A stretch of 64,000 nt of DNA from Epiperipatus broadwayi (GCA_028023455.1 JAQFVV010000515.1:1-64000); one strand, 5' to 3'. Positions 13,301-23,745 are shown, numbered from the stretch's first letter. A program made the numbers and translations. The notes: generated from the sequence alone by a model not told the origin.

Positions 13301-16300
13301 CAATAATGAATATCCTTTTGTGCAATCAGGAACACCATACATTGTGGAGAATAGTTGTCCTTAAGATTGCAAGGAGTTGTTATCAACTTGATGACATCTA
13401 CTATTACTACTAACAATAATAATAGCCTTCATTATCGAACTGTTTTTTATTGGAATTATATATATATATATACAATCTTATATGATATTACGGTTAAGAT
13501 TGCGTTACACAACATTTAAAATGAAAATTAATGTCAGCTCAATTATAAAAAACAATTGGAAGTAAAATTACCTAAGTATTAGTAAATGTCAGGATTCAGA
13601 TAATACACTAATATATTCCCAACGTCTTTTATATGTGTGTTAATACAAGTATATTCTTTCTTTATCTTAGAATTTGGAGACATAAAGATAACACATACAT
13701 AAATAAATATATATAAATATATTTGAAAATCTGCTAAGTAGTAACTTCCTTCAAACAATGGGACCTGTAAAAAGTTAGTGATTCCCCCCCCCCCAAGATG
13801 CATTTCTACTGAATTAAGGTGTTATTTGTCCCAGATTACCTTAACTCTCTCAAACTTCCTCACCAATTTATCCATCAGTCACTACCACTCAAACTATAAA
13901 TGTGCAACTCTTGTACAACTTTAATGATGATCCAACATCTTATAAATAAATATATTAAAAGTTACTAATAATTATTTGTTGTTAGAGACTGTTATATCAT
14001 TATTAGGCAGTATATCTATTATTTTGGCAGTTGGCATGATTTAATCCAGGTATATATATATATATTGTTAGAAGAGATGATAATAGATGGACAGTTGAAG
14101 TATTTAAATGGGATTCAAAGAAATTGTAAAAGATCCAAAAAGAGATCATTTATGAGATGGATGGATGAAATAAAGAATTTTGTTAGTGTGTTGTGGAGAA
14201 AGGGGCTATGGGATAGAAGAAATTCGATTAAATTTAGAGAAAGTTTCGCCTTGCAGTGGATAGATAATAATTAAAAATGATGATGAAATATTTAGTGTAT
14301 ATTCATGATAAATTAGAAGTTGCACTACAGGATATTAATAAATGACAACTACAAAATTATTAAATTTCAGTGTTTTGAGAATAGAAGCAAAAACATGTAC
14401 AGACATAATAGAATGTCATGTTAAATATATTTGGAGAAATTTCTGCTAAAATCACTCTTTTTTCAAACAAAATATTCCCCAAGGTGTATTTCTGCTAAAA
14501 TAACTTTGTCACTTGTGCTTTCTCATCAATCCACAACTCTTTCCAAATCTTTCTATCCATTGCTCTACTCTTAAAGCACTCCTAGCTATTATTTTTAAAA
14601 ATTGTCAGTAATTAATTTTCATCTATTTCTCTTTTGTTATTTTCAACATTTTGACATATCTTTCATAATTTCTCTATTGTCAAGTATATGCCCGATCTCG
14701 TTCTTTTTTTTTTCATTATTATCTCGGTAATTATTTTTTTTCCATTTACTCTTTAATCATCAACATTAATAATTGTATTATTTCAACTTAACTTTTTCAT
14801 TCACTTTCAAATATGCATCTCAAAAAACTTTAAATTTGTTATCTCTTTTCCTTTAGGAGCTACAATTTAACTTCTTGTCTTATTAAAAAGTTTTTTTTAG
14901 CCATTGCAGTTTCTAGTCTAATATCTATATCCCCCCTCCATGGTCGCAACACTCCACACAGAGCCACCAACAGACAAACAATTTCTTAAAAAAATACCAA
15001 CTTGCTTAACATCATTTTTGTTTTATCTCGTTTGTAATAATTGCCTTAAATTTAACTATGTTTTTACACTTTATTTTATCATCTTTATTTAATTAACATT
15101 TTGTTAAGATCATTATTTATATTTCCAATCATTATTTTATCATTTTTTATATCTCCAAGAACTACTTATTCTTATAACCCCAAGCATTACCACTGATGCT
15201 ATGAATTTTTCTTACTCTTGCTTCTAATTTAATATTTATTAAAATAAAAACTAAATTCATTATTATTTTTCCTGATTAAATATTGAGATTGATGTAATGA
15301 GAATTCAGATGCTCTGATAAAAACGAATAACTTGTAAACTATAAAAAAATAGACCACAGAAAGAGAAAAATGTATATTTGTTTTCATGATAGTGAAAAAG
15401 CATTTGATAAAATAAATTGAATTATTTTATTTTAATTATTTTTAGTTTATTGCTAATATTTTATTATTGTTTTTTATTTATTTTCAAAAAGCAATTTTCC
15501 ACCCAATCATTATTTATACATTTTCTGCTCTGCTTGATTTAATGTAATGATAGGCTCTGGAACTCAAAGTCCAAGAATCATGGCTTCATTATTGTCACTA
15601 CTGCAGCTTGAACTTCATATAAATTCCCAGCAGTAAAGTAATATATCATTATATATATATGCTAAGTTTTTTTTACTTTTTGAAATCTAAATCAAAATTT
15701 GTTAACAGTTTACAATAACTTACTGTGGTAACTTGAATGTCTTTATTCTGGTAATTGCACCTCACTTGTATCTGTTTTTTATGGATTCCTGTAATATTCT
15801 GTGGTAGTTTAGCAACAAACAGTTCTATTCCCCTATCTCCCCCCCCCCCAAAAAAAAGCGAAAGACAAAAGTTTTTAAATATTATGACTGTACAAATCAA
15901 TGCTTGAAATTCAAATGCGACCCAATATCACGTGACAGTATATAATAATCAAATAAAGTTTATTGTTCAGGAGTTCGGAAAAAGTTTGAGCATCTAAAAG
16001 TGACAAAGCTAGGCTGGAATCCACGAATTTCAACCCCTAAAGTCTGTCACTCAACATTGCATCAAATCATGTGGGACAGGCTAGTCGTTTAATAAGATTA
16101 TTTGACATCTTGCGTAGCTGTCTTTAACCTCATCTTTTTCAAAGGCTCTGGAACCTTTTTAATTGAAGCTGCCTATTGCATTCTATTATCAGGGTTATCC
16201 TATCAGTGAAAACATCAAATGGTCCATCTCTTTAGAATGATCTTTTAGATATTTTTTACATAATAAACAGAGTCTACAAATATGTATTTATCAACGATCA

Positions 16301-19300
16301 CTTTCTTTTCAGGAAGCTTATGCTCTTCACATGCACAATTTGATGAAAATATGCCCTTACAATTATAGATTCAATATCATTACATTCAACAACATGAAGG
16401 AATTCTTACTATTTGAAATCTATATTTAGAACATTATGGATTAACAGTAAATATAAGAGAATGCAGGACTCATTTTTATACAATAACTTAGGTAGAATAA
16501 TAACAATTAGATGAAATGGCTATATAACTATGATATAATGCTTTATATTTTAATTTGTTAAATACAATAGCAGCATATCAAGATTCGCCTCTTATGTATA
16601 TACTCAATAATAATAAAAACACTTTGAAAATATGTAAACAAATTTGGAGAGATGTCTGCTCCATTCACCTATGAAATATCCGATTGGCAATCAAATAACG
16701 GATGTTTTTACATAAGATGATTGGGGCTTACTATTTCCAGATTAGCTTATATATATATATTACATATTTACTTATTATTATTTACTATTTATTTTAATAT
16801 GAAATATAATGTTATTGTGTCGATTCTGATATGTTTGCGTTATTCATAGTATGTCTTGTTCTAACTACTAGGGCGAACGTTGCCTGTGCCTGTCCCCTGT
16901 AAAGTCTGTGGTGACAAAAGCTACGGGAAACATTATGGAGTTTATTGTTGTGATGGATGTAGTTGTTTTTTTAAACGAAGTATTCGAAGAAAAATGGTTT
17001 ATTCTTGCATAGGTAAATAAGTTACTACACTTTCAATTTTCGATTTCGTTATTTGTTACTTAGACAGTTGAAACTAATATTAGCTTTATCTATTAATTAT
17101 TTTAGGCAAGGGATCGTGCATTATTGATAAAGCCAGGCGAAACTGGTGCCCTTATTGTCGTTTACAAAAGTGTTTTGCTGTTAGTATGAATAAAAACGGT
17201 AAGATTTACTATTAAATATGCTAAGCTATATTTTTAAATTCCTTTTTTTTTTTAGGCTTATAAAAGCTGTTACCTGCACCATTTGATCTGACGAAAAAGA
17301 TCCAAGAAGTTTTCTAATTTATAGGAGATTAGGAGGGAATAACAATAGACTATTAATAGATTATCTTTTCATCAATTTTTAACAAATGGTTAGGTCGCTC
17401 AATTTTTCAAGATCTATCAATGTACACATACTAATAAAAGCTTGGATGAACTAGTTTTAGGGTTATGAAAATAAACCTTAGAGGAAAGGAGAAATATGGT
17501 CTGCTAATCTGGCTATTTAGTTCTGCATGAGATCTACCGGATTATTCGTTTTATGATTAATTCAATGGAGATTCAATAATAGTATATGATTCCTTTCCAC
17601 CCATTATCACAATTTTTGCGTCAATAGTCATAGCATATGTTTACAAAATATAACTCCTAAAATAAATGATTTTTAATCTTTCCATGCATTCAGTGGTATC
17701 AAAATATAAGTTCAAAATAAGAAATAATTTCTTATTTCTTAATGATGTCTTATTTCTTAATGATGATGGTAAAAATAATAAATAATCCACCTTTTTTTAT
17801 TATCTTGTAATTATAAATTTATTAAACGCACATTGATTAGTAAGTAATATTTACTGAGGCTATAACCTCGATAATATGCGTGTAAAAATGCGATAGTAGG
17901 GACCTCTACAAACTTGTGGTTAAAACACCTGTAGAGGTCCCTACTATCGCATTTTTACACGCATATTATCGAGGTTATAGCCTCAGTAAATATTATTATC
18001 TTGTTGTATTGATCATTTTACATTAAATATAAATAATGTCAAATCATTTCACATGTTTTTATTTGAGCTAAAAGGTATTATTACCATCCATTTAAAATCT
18101 TTAATTAATTGGCAGTTGACGACTACAGTAAGTTTATATAGCTTTTGTTTATTAAAATACTAATTTAGATGTAATAGGGGGAGGGGAATATTTACCATAA
18201 ATTAAAATAAATTAAAAGAGAAATACTATTTACAATCTCCTTTCATACCTTAAATATTTTTTCCCTTGCCAATAGAGAAGATCCTAAATATTCGTTAAAC
18301 TTTTTTTTCAAACTTCATTAAATTAATTGGCGCTATTCTAGACACAAATTATAGGAGATTTGAACCCAGATTTTCAAGCTCCCTTCAGCTAGCCAATCAA
18401 TCTAATACAATCGATACACATGACCACACACATGTGAAAAAGATAAATGACCTCCAATATACGTATTTCATGCTGAACTAGCCTCATCAGTTGGTCCAGA
18501 TCATCATTTTCCATATACATATATATAACCAAGCACTGATTATATATGTGTGTGGAAGATGATGATCTGGACCATGGTTCAGCATGAAATACGTATATTG
18601 GAGATCATTTATCTTTTTACATGGGTGTGGTCATGTGTATCGGTTGTATGAGATAGATTGGGTAGCTGAAGGGAGCTTGAAAGTCTGGGTTCAAATCCCC
18701 TATACCCGCATTTAAATTTTCTAGACATAATGTAAATAATACAATATTTTCAAAATTACTTCTACCCTTTTTTTTTTTTTTTTGATTATATAAATATTGT
18801 TTGATTTTTTATATAATTATTCTAGAATACAATGCTTCCAGATATGGTTTCTATCAATAATAGCATGCAGAAAAAAGTATAGAATAAAATATTTTCACTA
18901 AGCAGCTATAACTTTAATGGTTGCTTACAAAATTACAACATTCCGAATGTTATTAATTAACCTTTATTATATATATGTATAGAGTATGTTTTGACAATAA
19001 ATTAAAAGGTTACGAGCTTGACATTGCAGTTATGTTTGCATATGTATGGATATATCTAATAATTTTAATAAATTTATAAAAAAAGTTAGTGCTATTAATG
19101 TATAGATGTATTTATGGGCCAATTAATTCTGAGTATGTTATAATTTATAAATCAAATTGCTGAAAAAAGCGTTTTATTTCTAAACAATGCCATCCTCTAT
19201 TATTAACGTCTATTATCTGACCTATGAATTGTGTTAATTAATATGAGTGGACGGAGGCTGTTTACCAAGTTGTTAAAATGATTTTTTCTTTCTTTTTTTT

Positions 19301-21948
19301 TATGTGTCAAGCATCGGCCGGGAAGCGAACCCAGTACAACTGCTTGTATGGCGGCTGTGCTGACCACTCGGCCACCAACGCTTTAGGAATTAAGAATCTG
19401 ATTTATAAATTATAAAAAGTATTTTGGCTCTTATTTCATACAAATAAATAAATACATTATAAAAAGACAGTATGACCCCAATATGCATTTTTGCTGAATA
19501 TCGTCACTTAGCTCTGATCATCATACCTTTCAAAAGTCTTCAATATATATATAGTGGACAAAAAGAAACAAGCAAAAATATATTTGTAAATATCTCAAAA
19601 GAAAGCTTTAACACCATCATCACAAACCTTCAGAAAAGAAACAAGCAAAAATATATTTGTAAATATCTCAAAAGAAAGCTTTATTAATTATTGTTTCCTA
19701 TTAATTTTATATCCTACATTCTACATCTTCAGACGAATAATTCTCTAAGTACGAAAATAATAACAAAACTTTTATTGTTTAAATTATTTACAATTCTATT
19801 TTTATTTAATTTTTTATCTAAAGTAATTTAATATTACATTTTTATAATATACCATTTTGCAATCTTATATGTATATATAAAGAGAGAGATGGATAGACAG
19901 ATGAACAAATAGATAGATAAATAGATAAAGAGATGAAAAGATAGACAGGTAAATAGATGAATGAATAGATAAATAGGTAGCTGGATAAACGGATAGATAG
20001 ATAAACTCATTAATTTTACTTGATAAGGAGAAGAAAAAATCGAGAAAAGATTTAAAAAAAATTGTGAAGAAAAATAAAAAAAATTTAAACAGAATTAGAT
20101 AGGAAAATGTGAAAGAAAAATGGAAACAAAAAAGAGGTAGAAAAAAAGGGGGAAGGGGATTTAAAAAAAGAGAGAGAAATAGAAAAAAAAAAATAATACG
20201 AACAAACTTAAACTGTAGTTTAATAACCCAGAAATTTTTAAATTATGATTAAAGATTACAAAAACCAATTGTAAATAAATGAAATAAAAGTTTGTAAAAA
20301 CATACCGGATATCTTATGACGCGAATCTCATAAATGTTTCATATAAAAAAAGAAAATCAGCAAAAAAATTAGAGATCAAATCTGACGTAGAATGAAATTA
20401 GCAAATTAAAGTTACCGCTTCCTTTTACTCACGCTGTTCTTAATTCAAAACAGAATATATATATCATTTTAAATTTTATTAGGTGTGTGTGCTTATCAAA
20501 ATGCATGTGAGATAAAAATAATTTTTTTAAAAAAATTCATAAAAATTAATTTTTTAAACAAATTTACAAATGGGCCAAATGCAAAATAAGTAGTCTTTTC
20601 AACAATTCTTTTCTAAATCTTAAAAGTTGCAAGGGAAAAAAAATCAGAAAAGAAAAATAACGTAGTTTCTCTTTGACACCATTTAAAAATCAAGCTAACA
20701 GTAATATAATAATATCGAATTTTCAAACGAAAGTTTCGATTTATAATTACTTAGTAATACATTACAATATTAAATAGCCCATCTTAGAAGAAAAGTTAAA
20801 AAGAAACCAAAATCTATCAAGATTGACTAATGAGAATAAGAGAATTTGACCAGTTTTTCAGCCCTAAATGATAAATATTTTGAAAGTTTAACTAATAACT
20901 GTGGATCAGTTACTCCTCTCCCACACAATTCCCAAGTATGTAAAAAAAAATTATAATTAACTGCGGGCGAATTCGAACCTAAGTTTTAAATAGGGGAATG
21001 CACTGTCTTCGCACTATGATGTCTTTCCGATATTTCTATATATAATTATTTGTACAAAAAATGTGTGGTTTAGAGAATTTTAAATGATCACTAGGTGATA
21101 AAGCTCTATGTATAAATAAACTTTTGTAATTATTAAGTGTTAAATTATATTTACAATATATAAAGTTAGAAATATGAAAGTTATAAATGTTGGAGGCTGG
21201 AAATGGGTGGGAATGGATTAATACTGGCAGTATTTACTAAGAAAATAAATGGATTTATTTTGGAAATATCGGCAGTAACAGGATTAATAAAAAAAGATGT
21301 GTTTAGAGACTGTGATGAAAGGGGAAAAAAATAATAGGAAAAAATTTTAAAGATGATTTTAATAAAGGAGGCAAATTATGCTAATAAAAAAAGAGTGTGG
21401 AATATTTAGAAAAATATATATTTTTATCTTCAATTAACTTTATGTATCGTATAAATAAGCACCGTTTTTATTGCTTTATTGTAAGCTTGCTGAAGTAGCA
21501 AATTATATTTATTAGCCTATTTTGTTAGTATTTTTAATTTTATTTATTTATGTTATTTATTTATTATTGTTTAGCCGTTCAGGAGGAACGCGGACCCAGG
21601 AAATCGGACAAAAACAAAAAGGAAGATACCGAATATAAAAAAATTAAAACTCCGAGGTCGTCGGTAACTTCAGCTTCATTACATAATTTTGTTTCCTATC
21701 CAGGACAGCCTTTGATTATGGGCATGGGAACCTCTAAAGCGGGCATTCAACCAAGCGCATTCAGACCATTTGGAATTTATAAAGATAAACTGCACGGCCA
21801 GCTTAATATTGAAATACAAACGGAGAAAAGCGCATTCACAAAAGTTATTCCACAAACAAAATTTTTTCCCAAATTGTATAGTTTCCCATTTCCTGTCACG
21901 ACAGCAGCTATGTTTTCAGGTAAATCTTCGTATATATATTATGTATAG
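10367..21948 (+). CDS. NR2E-group nuclear receptor, Hr83/NR2E5-like (spliced)
   Basis: Spliced gene encoding a nuclear receptor transcription factor. Coding exons: 10367-10370, 16872-17012, 17106-17198 and 21575-21948 if exon 4 reads through to TAG, or 21575-21919 if the donor at 21920 is used. All junctions are GT-AG, all introns are phase 1, and the joined frame is open for 203 codons. Residues 11-66 form two C4 zinc fingers (C11, C14, C28, C31; C47, C53, C63, C66). The P-box is CDGCS, as in NR2E/tailless relatives. The carboxy-terminal extension AVQEERGPR (80-88) also matches NR2E receptors (AVQxERxPR). The unusual [15 protein letters not shown] and [14 protein letters not shown] resemble, from memory, insect Hr83 (NR2E5). 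Residues 89-203 are a basic, low-similarity tail with no recognisable ligand-binding domain. The family acts in the nucleus on AAGTCA-type half sites. The NR2E call is strong; the Hr83 assignment is moderate. Confidence 0.88.
12009..12075 (+). repeat. fragment of the long-arm foldback family
   Basis: Shares the segment CATTTCATGCTG...CCAGCACTC..TCAGTTGGTCC with the foldback copies at 18345, 31318 and 46886. Only the inner part of one arm is recognisable here. Confidence 0.6.
12948..13057 (-). mobile_element. tRNA-only SINE, copy A
   Basis: On the minus strand a class II tRNA-like sequence (A-box TAGCCGAGAGGTC, B-box GGGTTCGCTTCCC, acceptor partner CCGATGC) ends with TATGACAT and a short A-run. 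It is flanked by a 17-bp direct repeat, AAAAGAATTGATGCTTT, at 12931-12947 and 13058-13074. That is the target-site duplication expected of LINE-driven retroposition. It lies inside intron 1. Confidence 0.88.
14065..14275 (+). mobile_element. RTE-type LINE, 3' end fragment
   Basis: The plus frame ends in RWMDEIKNF...LW....LW and FALQWIDNN, the carboxy-terminal motif of RTE LINEs. It aligns with the longer copy at 62880-64000 (RWMDEIRKCAG...WRREA...WIDN). The copy is severely 5'-truncated and frameshifted (VEVFKWDSK is read in another frame just upstream). It sits in intron 1 of the receptor. Confidence 0.75.
14290..15530. other. intron 1 sequence without a recognised element
   Basis: AT-rich and often pyrimidine-rich. 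Nothing coding or clearly repetitive was recognised, except a short echo of the foldback motif near 14480 (AAGGTGTATTTCTGCT). Confidence 0.4.
15537..15640 (+). mobile_element. old SINE family, copy 1
   Basis: tRNA-like head (GATTTAATGTAATGAT, then CTCTGGAACTCA) followed by a tail with TTCATTATTGTCACT and AAATTCCCAGCAGTAAA. Both head and tail recur in order in at least seven other places in the window (for example 41915 and 35010), so this is a diverged repeat rather than a gene. Confidence 0.6.
15960..16090 (-). mobile_element. old SINE family, copy 2
   Basis: The minus strand reads GATTTGATGCAATGTTGAG, then GGGGTTGAAATTC, and ends ACTCCTGAACAATAAAC. This is the same head-to-tail order as the other copies of the family. 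It is strongly diverged. Confidence 0.5.
16872..17012 (+). CDS. receptor exon 2: first zinc finger
   Basis: 141-bp exon bounded by CTACTAG and GTAAAT. It encodes the first C4 zinc finger and the first cysteine of the second. Spacing is C-x2-C-x13-C-x2-C, followed by the recognition helix [10 protein letters not shown]. The P-box is CDGCS. The next residue is cysteine (C33) instead of the nearly universal glycine, and the residue before the third zinc ligand is also cysteine (C27). The exon ends in phase 1, which matches the next acceptor. Confidence 0.95.
   Translation, partial: GERCLCLSPVKSVVTKATGNIMEFIVVMDVVVFLNEVFEEKWFILA
17013..17105 (+). other. intron 2 (93 bp) within the DNA-binding domain
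   Basis: A short GT-AG intron (GTAAATAA to ATTTTAG) that splits the second zinc finger just after its first cysteine. It is the only small intron in the gene. It holds no recognisable element and the sequence is simply AT-rich. Confidence 0.9.
17106..17198 (+). CDS. receptor exon 3: second zinc finger
   Basis: 93-bp exon encoding most of the second zinc finger, C-x5-C-x9-C-x2-C. It includes the run [17 protein letters not shown], where most relatives have DKxHRNQCxACRLKKC. Cysteine ligands 47, 53, 63 and 66 are all present. The D-box spacing is five residues, the standard length, and shorter than the seven I recall for tailless. It enters and leaves in phase 1 and ends at AACG|GTAAG. Confidence 0.95.
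17845..17995. repeat. perfect 66-bp inverted repeat (hairpin) in intron 3
   Basis: Arms 17845-17910 and 17930-17995 are exact reverse complements over all 66 bases, with a 19-base loop. Transcribed, this would fold into an uninterrupted 66-bp duplex. No other copy was found in the window. The perfect identity means it is young or actively homogenised. No clear flanking duplication beyond the palindrome was seen. Confidence 0.97.
18345..18718. mobile_element. foldback (long-TIR) element, complete copy
   Basis: Long imperfect inverted repeat with arms of about 180 bp. The left arm begins ATAGGAGATTTGAACCCAG; the right arm ends GGGTTCAAATCCCCTATA. The element is flanked by an exact 9-bp direct repeat, TTCTAGACA, at 18336-18344 and 18719-18727. 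A 9-bp duplication with long inverted arms is typical of Mutator-like elements; it encodes no protein. Related arms occur at 31318, 32195, 39040, 41045, 46886, 47290 and 49561. Confidence 0.85.
19292..19383 (-). mobile_element. tRNA-only SINE, copy B
   Basis: The minus strand reads AAGCGTTGGTGGCCGAGTGG, a class II tRNA A-box region, then GGGTTCGCTTCCCGGCCGAT and a short A-run. It is the shortest of the four copies, with a reduced variable-arm region. No convincing target duplication was found. Confidence 0.82.
19561..19683. repeat. 50-bp direct duplication
   Basis: Copies at 19561-19610 and 19634-19683 look identical and are separated by 23 bases (period 73). No coding meaning is evident. 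Confidence 0.9.
19885..20010. repeat. degenerate GATA/TAGA simple repeat
   Basis: Many short units of GATA, TAGA and GATG type, interrupted by substitutions. It is followed by a purine-rich (A/G) tract to about 20190. Confidence 0.85.
20960..21030 (-). mobile_element. possible tRNA-derived SINE relic
   Basis: The minus strand has TAGTGCGAAGACAG (A-box-like) and, about 35 bases on, TTAGGTTCGAATTCGCCC (B-box-like). The cloverleaf does not close well. The call rests only on the two promoter-like boxes. Confidence 0.35.
21575..21948 (+). CDS. receptor exon 4: DNA-binding-domain extension and tail
   Basis: The acceptor GTTTAG is followed by codons for [18 protein letters not shown], the conserved extension after an NR2E DNA-binding domain, then a basic hinge (KKIKTPRSS) and about 100 residues with no recognised fold. 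The donor CAG|GTAAAT at 21919/21920 keeps phase 1. Without splicing, the frame continues for nine more codons to TAG at 21946-21948. Codon composition is clearly more GC-rich than the flanks, supporting a real exon. The two endings predict different proteins: one continues into unseen exons and the other stops at 203 residues. Confidence 0.85.
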
Positions 21949-21991
21949 TTTTTAATAGATGCGAACGAAATCGTATGCAGGACTCCACATA

Positions 21992-22025
21992 AATAAAAGA
22001 TTGGAGCGGGAGGGGGTTGTTTGTA
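21992..22025 (+). terminator. candidate polyadenylation site of the receptor gene
   Basis: AATAAA at 21992-21997 lies 44 bases after the read-through stop codon. It is followed within about 15-25 bases by a G/T-rich tract (GGGAGGGGGTTGTTTGT). That is the usual arrangement of a hexamer plus downstream element. AATAAA is common by chance in DNA this AT-rich, so the G/T-rich partner carries most of the weight. Confidence 0.4.
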
Positions 22026-22870
22026 AGCCCTGCATGAGTGATCAGAATTGCAGGAAGAACTAATCAGTCTTATAAAATAATGTTAAAGCAATATCATGCA
22101 AAATTGACGTCTCTTTTTGAAAATTTTATGCTCTATGTACTCATAAATTGCCCATAAAACAATACGTCTAACAGTACGCTTAGCTTTAAAAAAACCGTAA
22201 TGAGTTAACTTCAATTTCCGGTCCGTATGTTTTAAAACATTTAAAATCATTTTATTCCAATATTTATTTTCGTTCAAAAAGAAACATATTATTAAGTTAA
22301 AAAATAGATCAAAATTATTAGTTTGTGGGTATATATTTTATTCTTCTATTTTAGGTGATTAACTATTGTTGTTTGCCTAGTTAATCAATCTGTTCCGATC
22401 AGAGAACGGAATAAATGTGTAATTTACAAATTTTTTTTTTCAAATATAATTGATTAAGAAAATAAATGTTTGTAAATTTAGTTCTCTGCGTACAGATATA
22501 TTTAGCAAAGCCAAACAAGGTACACTGCTAAGATGGCTCTAGGCTATCTGGTACTCGGAGTATGCTCACGTTGCCATCTTTCAAGAAGAGTTTTATTTTA
22601 TTATGATCACATCATCAAGTTACATATTTCTAATCAGACCAATTTTTCCAAGCCTCTCTATTTTTTAAAAAAATCTCGTACACATTTATTTCCCTTCTTA
22701 GGTTCACCAATCAACTTTTTTTTCCTTTTCTCCCTTTTCCTTTTATTACCACAGTATCTTACAAAATATATTTTTCCAATTTTTTCTGTTCCTAAATTTA
22801 AACTCAACACAGTTCCTCTTCTTTTTTTTTATAAATTTTCTCAAAAAATAGTCATGCATCAGTAATCTTG
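22000..22870. other. sequence downstream of exon 4
   Basis: No second receptor exon was recognised. A GC-richer patch at about 22505-22600 (AAGATGGCTCTAGGCTATCT) differs from its surroundings. It lacks a coding pattern that I recognise and does not fold as a tRNA. The overlapping plus and minus frames here look like chance. Confidence 0.35.
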
Positions 22871-22877
22871 CCCTGTA

Positions 22878-22950
22878 ATGATTTAGTGCAATGATGGAAC
22901 AGGTACTCTGGACCTTGAATTCCATAGATAGCGATTCCCAGAGAAATAAA
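22878..22950 (+). mobile_element. old SINE family, copy 3
   Basis: Head GATTTAGTGCAATGATGG, then ACTCTGGACCTTGAATTCC, in the same order as the other copies. The tail is not clearly recognisable. Confidence 0.5.
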
Positions 22951-23698
22951 CCATTCGATTGTTTTAACATTAATCTTTTTCGGAGATATTTTTCCCATTC
23001 TTCTCCAAGCGCACTCACTTTTTTAAAGACTTGCAATGTTTTTCTTGCATAAAGTATAATCCAGTCCAAATTTGGTTTAAATCATAAAAATATTAACTTA
23101 ATTTTTGATATTTAGTTTTTTTTAAAAAAATATTTTAAATTATTCAGTGTTTTATTTTTAAATTGGAAAAGCACTTTATCATAGACATATAAAATGTGTC
23201 TCTTAGTTCTCTAGTGATTGTCATATTACTGGTACCAAAGGCTAGTTGTGACATCTCTAGGCCAATGATTCATTTGATCACAGTAGATAATTTTTGTCAT
23301 TATTTGCCAATCTCTAATGTGATTTAATTGATTAATTTATATTTTGAGTTATGCCATAAATTTGAGGAATTGTGATATTTGAAACCTTATCAGATAATCA
23401 TCACTTAGCACTGAGATACAATATATATACAGTATAAGTAAATTACTCCTTAATTAATGTTGGCATTAAATGGATAATTTTTTAATTTGATTATTTAAGT
23501 TTCATCTGTTCATTGCTATATCTAAGCAAAATTTATTAACCATCTTCACTATAACGAGAGAAGAAGATTGGGGGAAGAAGTATATTTAGATGTACAACAA
23601 TCGCAAAATATGTTATGTAAATATGTACATATAAACAAAAACAAACTTTCTTAATATAAGAATTTTCTACAATACCATACCTGCACTCCAATATGTAA

Positions 23699-23745
23699 TA
23701 TATAGGGGTTTGAACTCAGACTTTCTTAATAAGTTAACTGGCTTT
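23699..23745 (+). repeat. foldback-family arm fragment
   Basis: ATAGGGGTTTGAACTCAGAC matches the outer arm of the foldback elements at 18345 and 31318. The similarity fades after about 30 bases. Confidence 0.6.

Larger units (their letters stand above)
10371..16871 (+). other. intron 1 of the receptor gene (about 6.5 kb)
   Basis: GT at 10371 and AG at 16870-16871, with a CTAAC branch-like motif close to the acceptor. Inside are a foldback fragment (about 12009-12075), a tRNA-only SINE (12948-13057), an RTE LINE tail (14065-14275) and two old SINE copies (15537-15640 plus, 15960-16090 minus). The remainder is AT-rich sequence in which I see no exon. Confidence 0.6.
17199..21574 (+). other. 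intron 3 of the receptor gene (about 4.4 kb)
   Basis: GTAAGA to TGTTTAG. It contains a perfect inverted repeat (17845-17995), a foldback element (18345-18718), a tRNA-only SINE (19292-19383), a 50-bp direct duplication (19561-19683), a degenerate GATA-type simple repeat (about 19885-20010), a purine-rich tract (about 20030-20190) and a possible tRNA-like relic (about 20960-21030, minus). No additional exon was recognised. Confidence 0.8.

Noticed and set aside
22533-23069. Overlapping plus (110 aa) and minus (107 aa) frames as a possible next receptor exon
   Set aside because: The translations show no ligand-binding-domain signature, are hydrophobic/lysine-rich in an AT-driven way, and overlap a SINE copy at 22878-22950.
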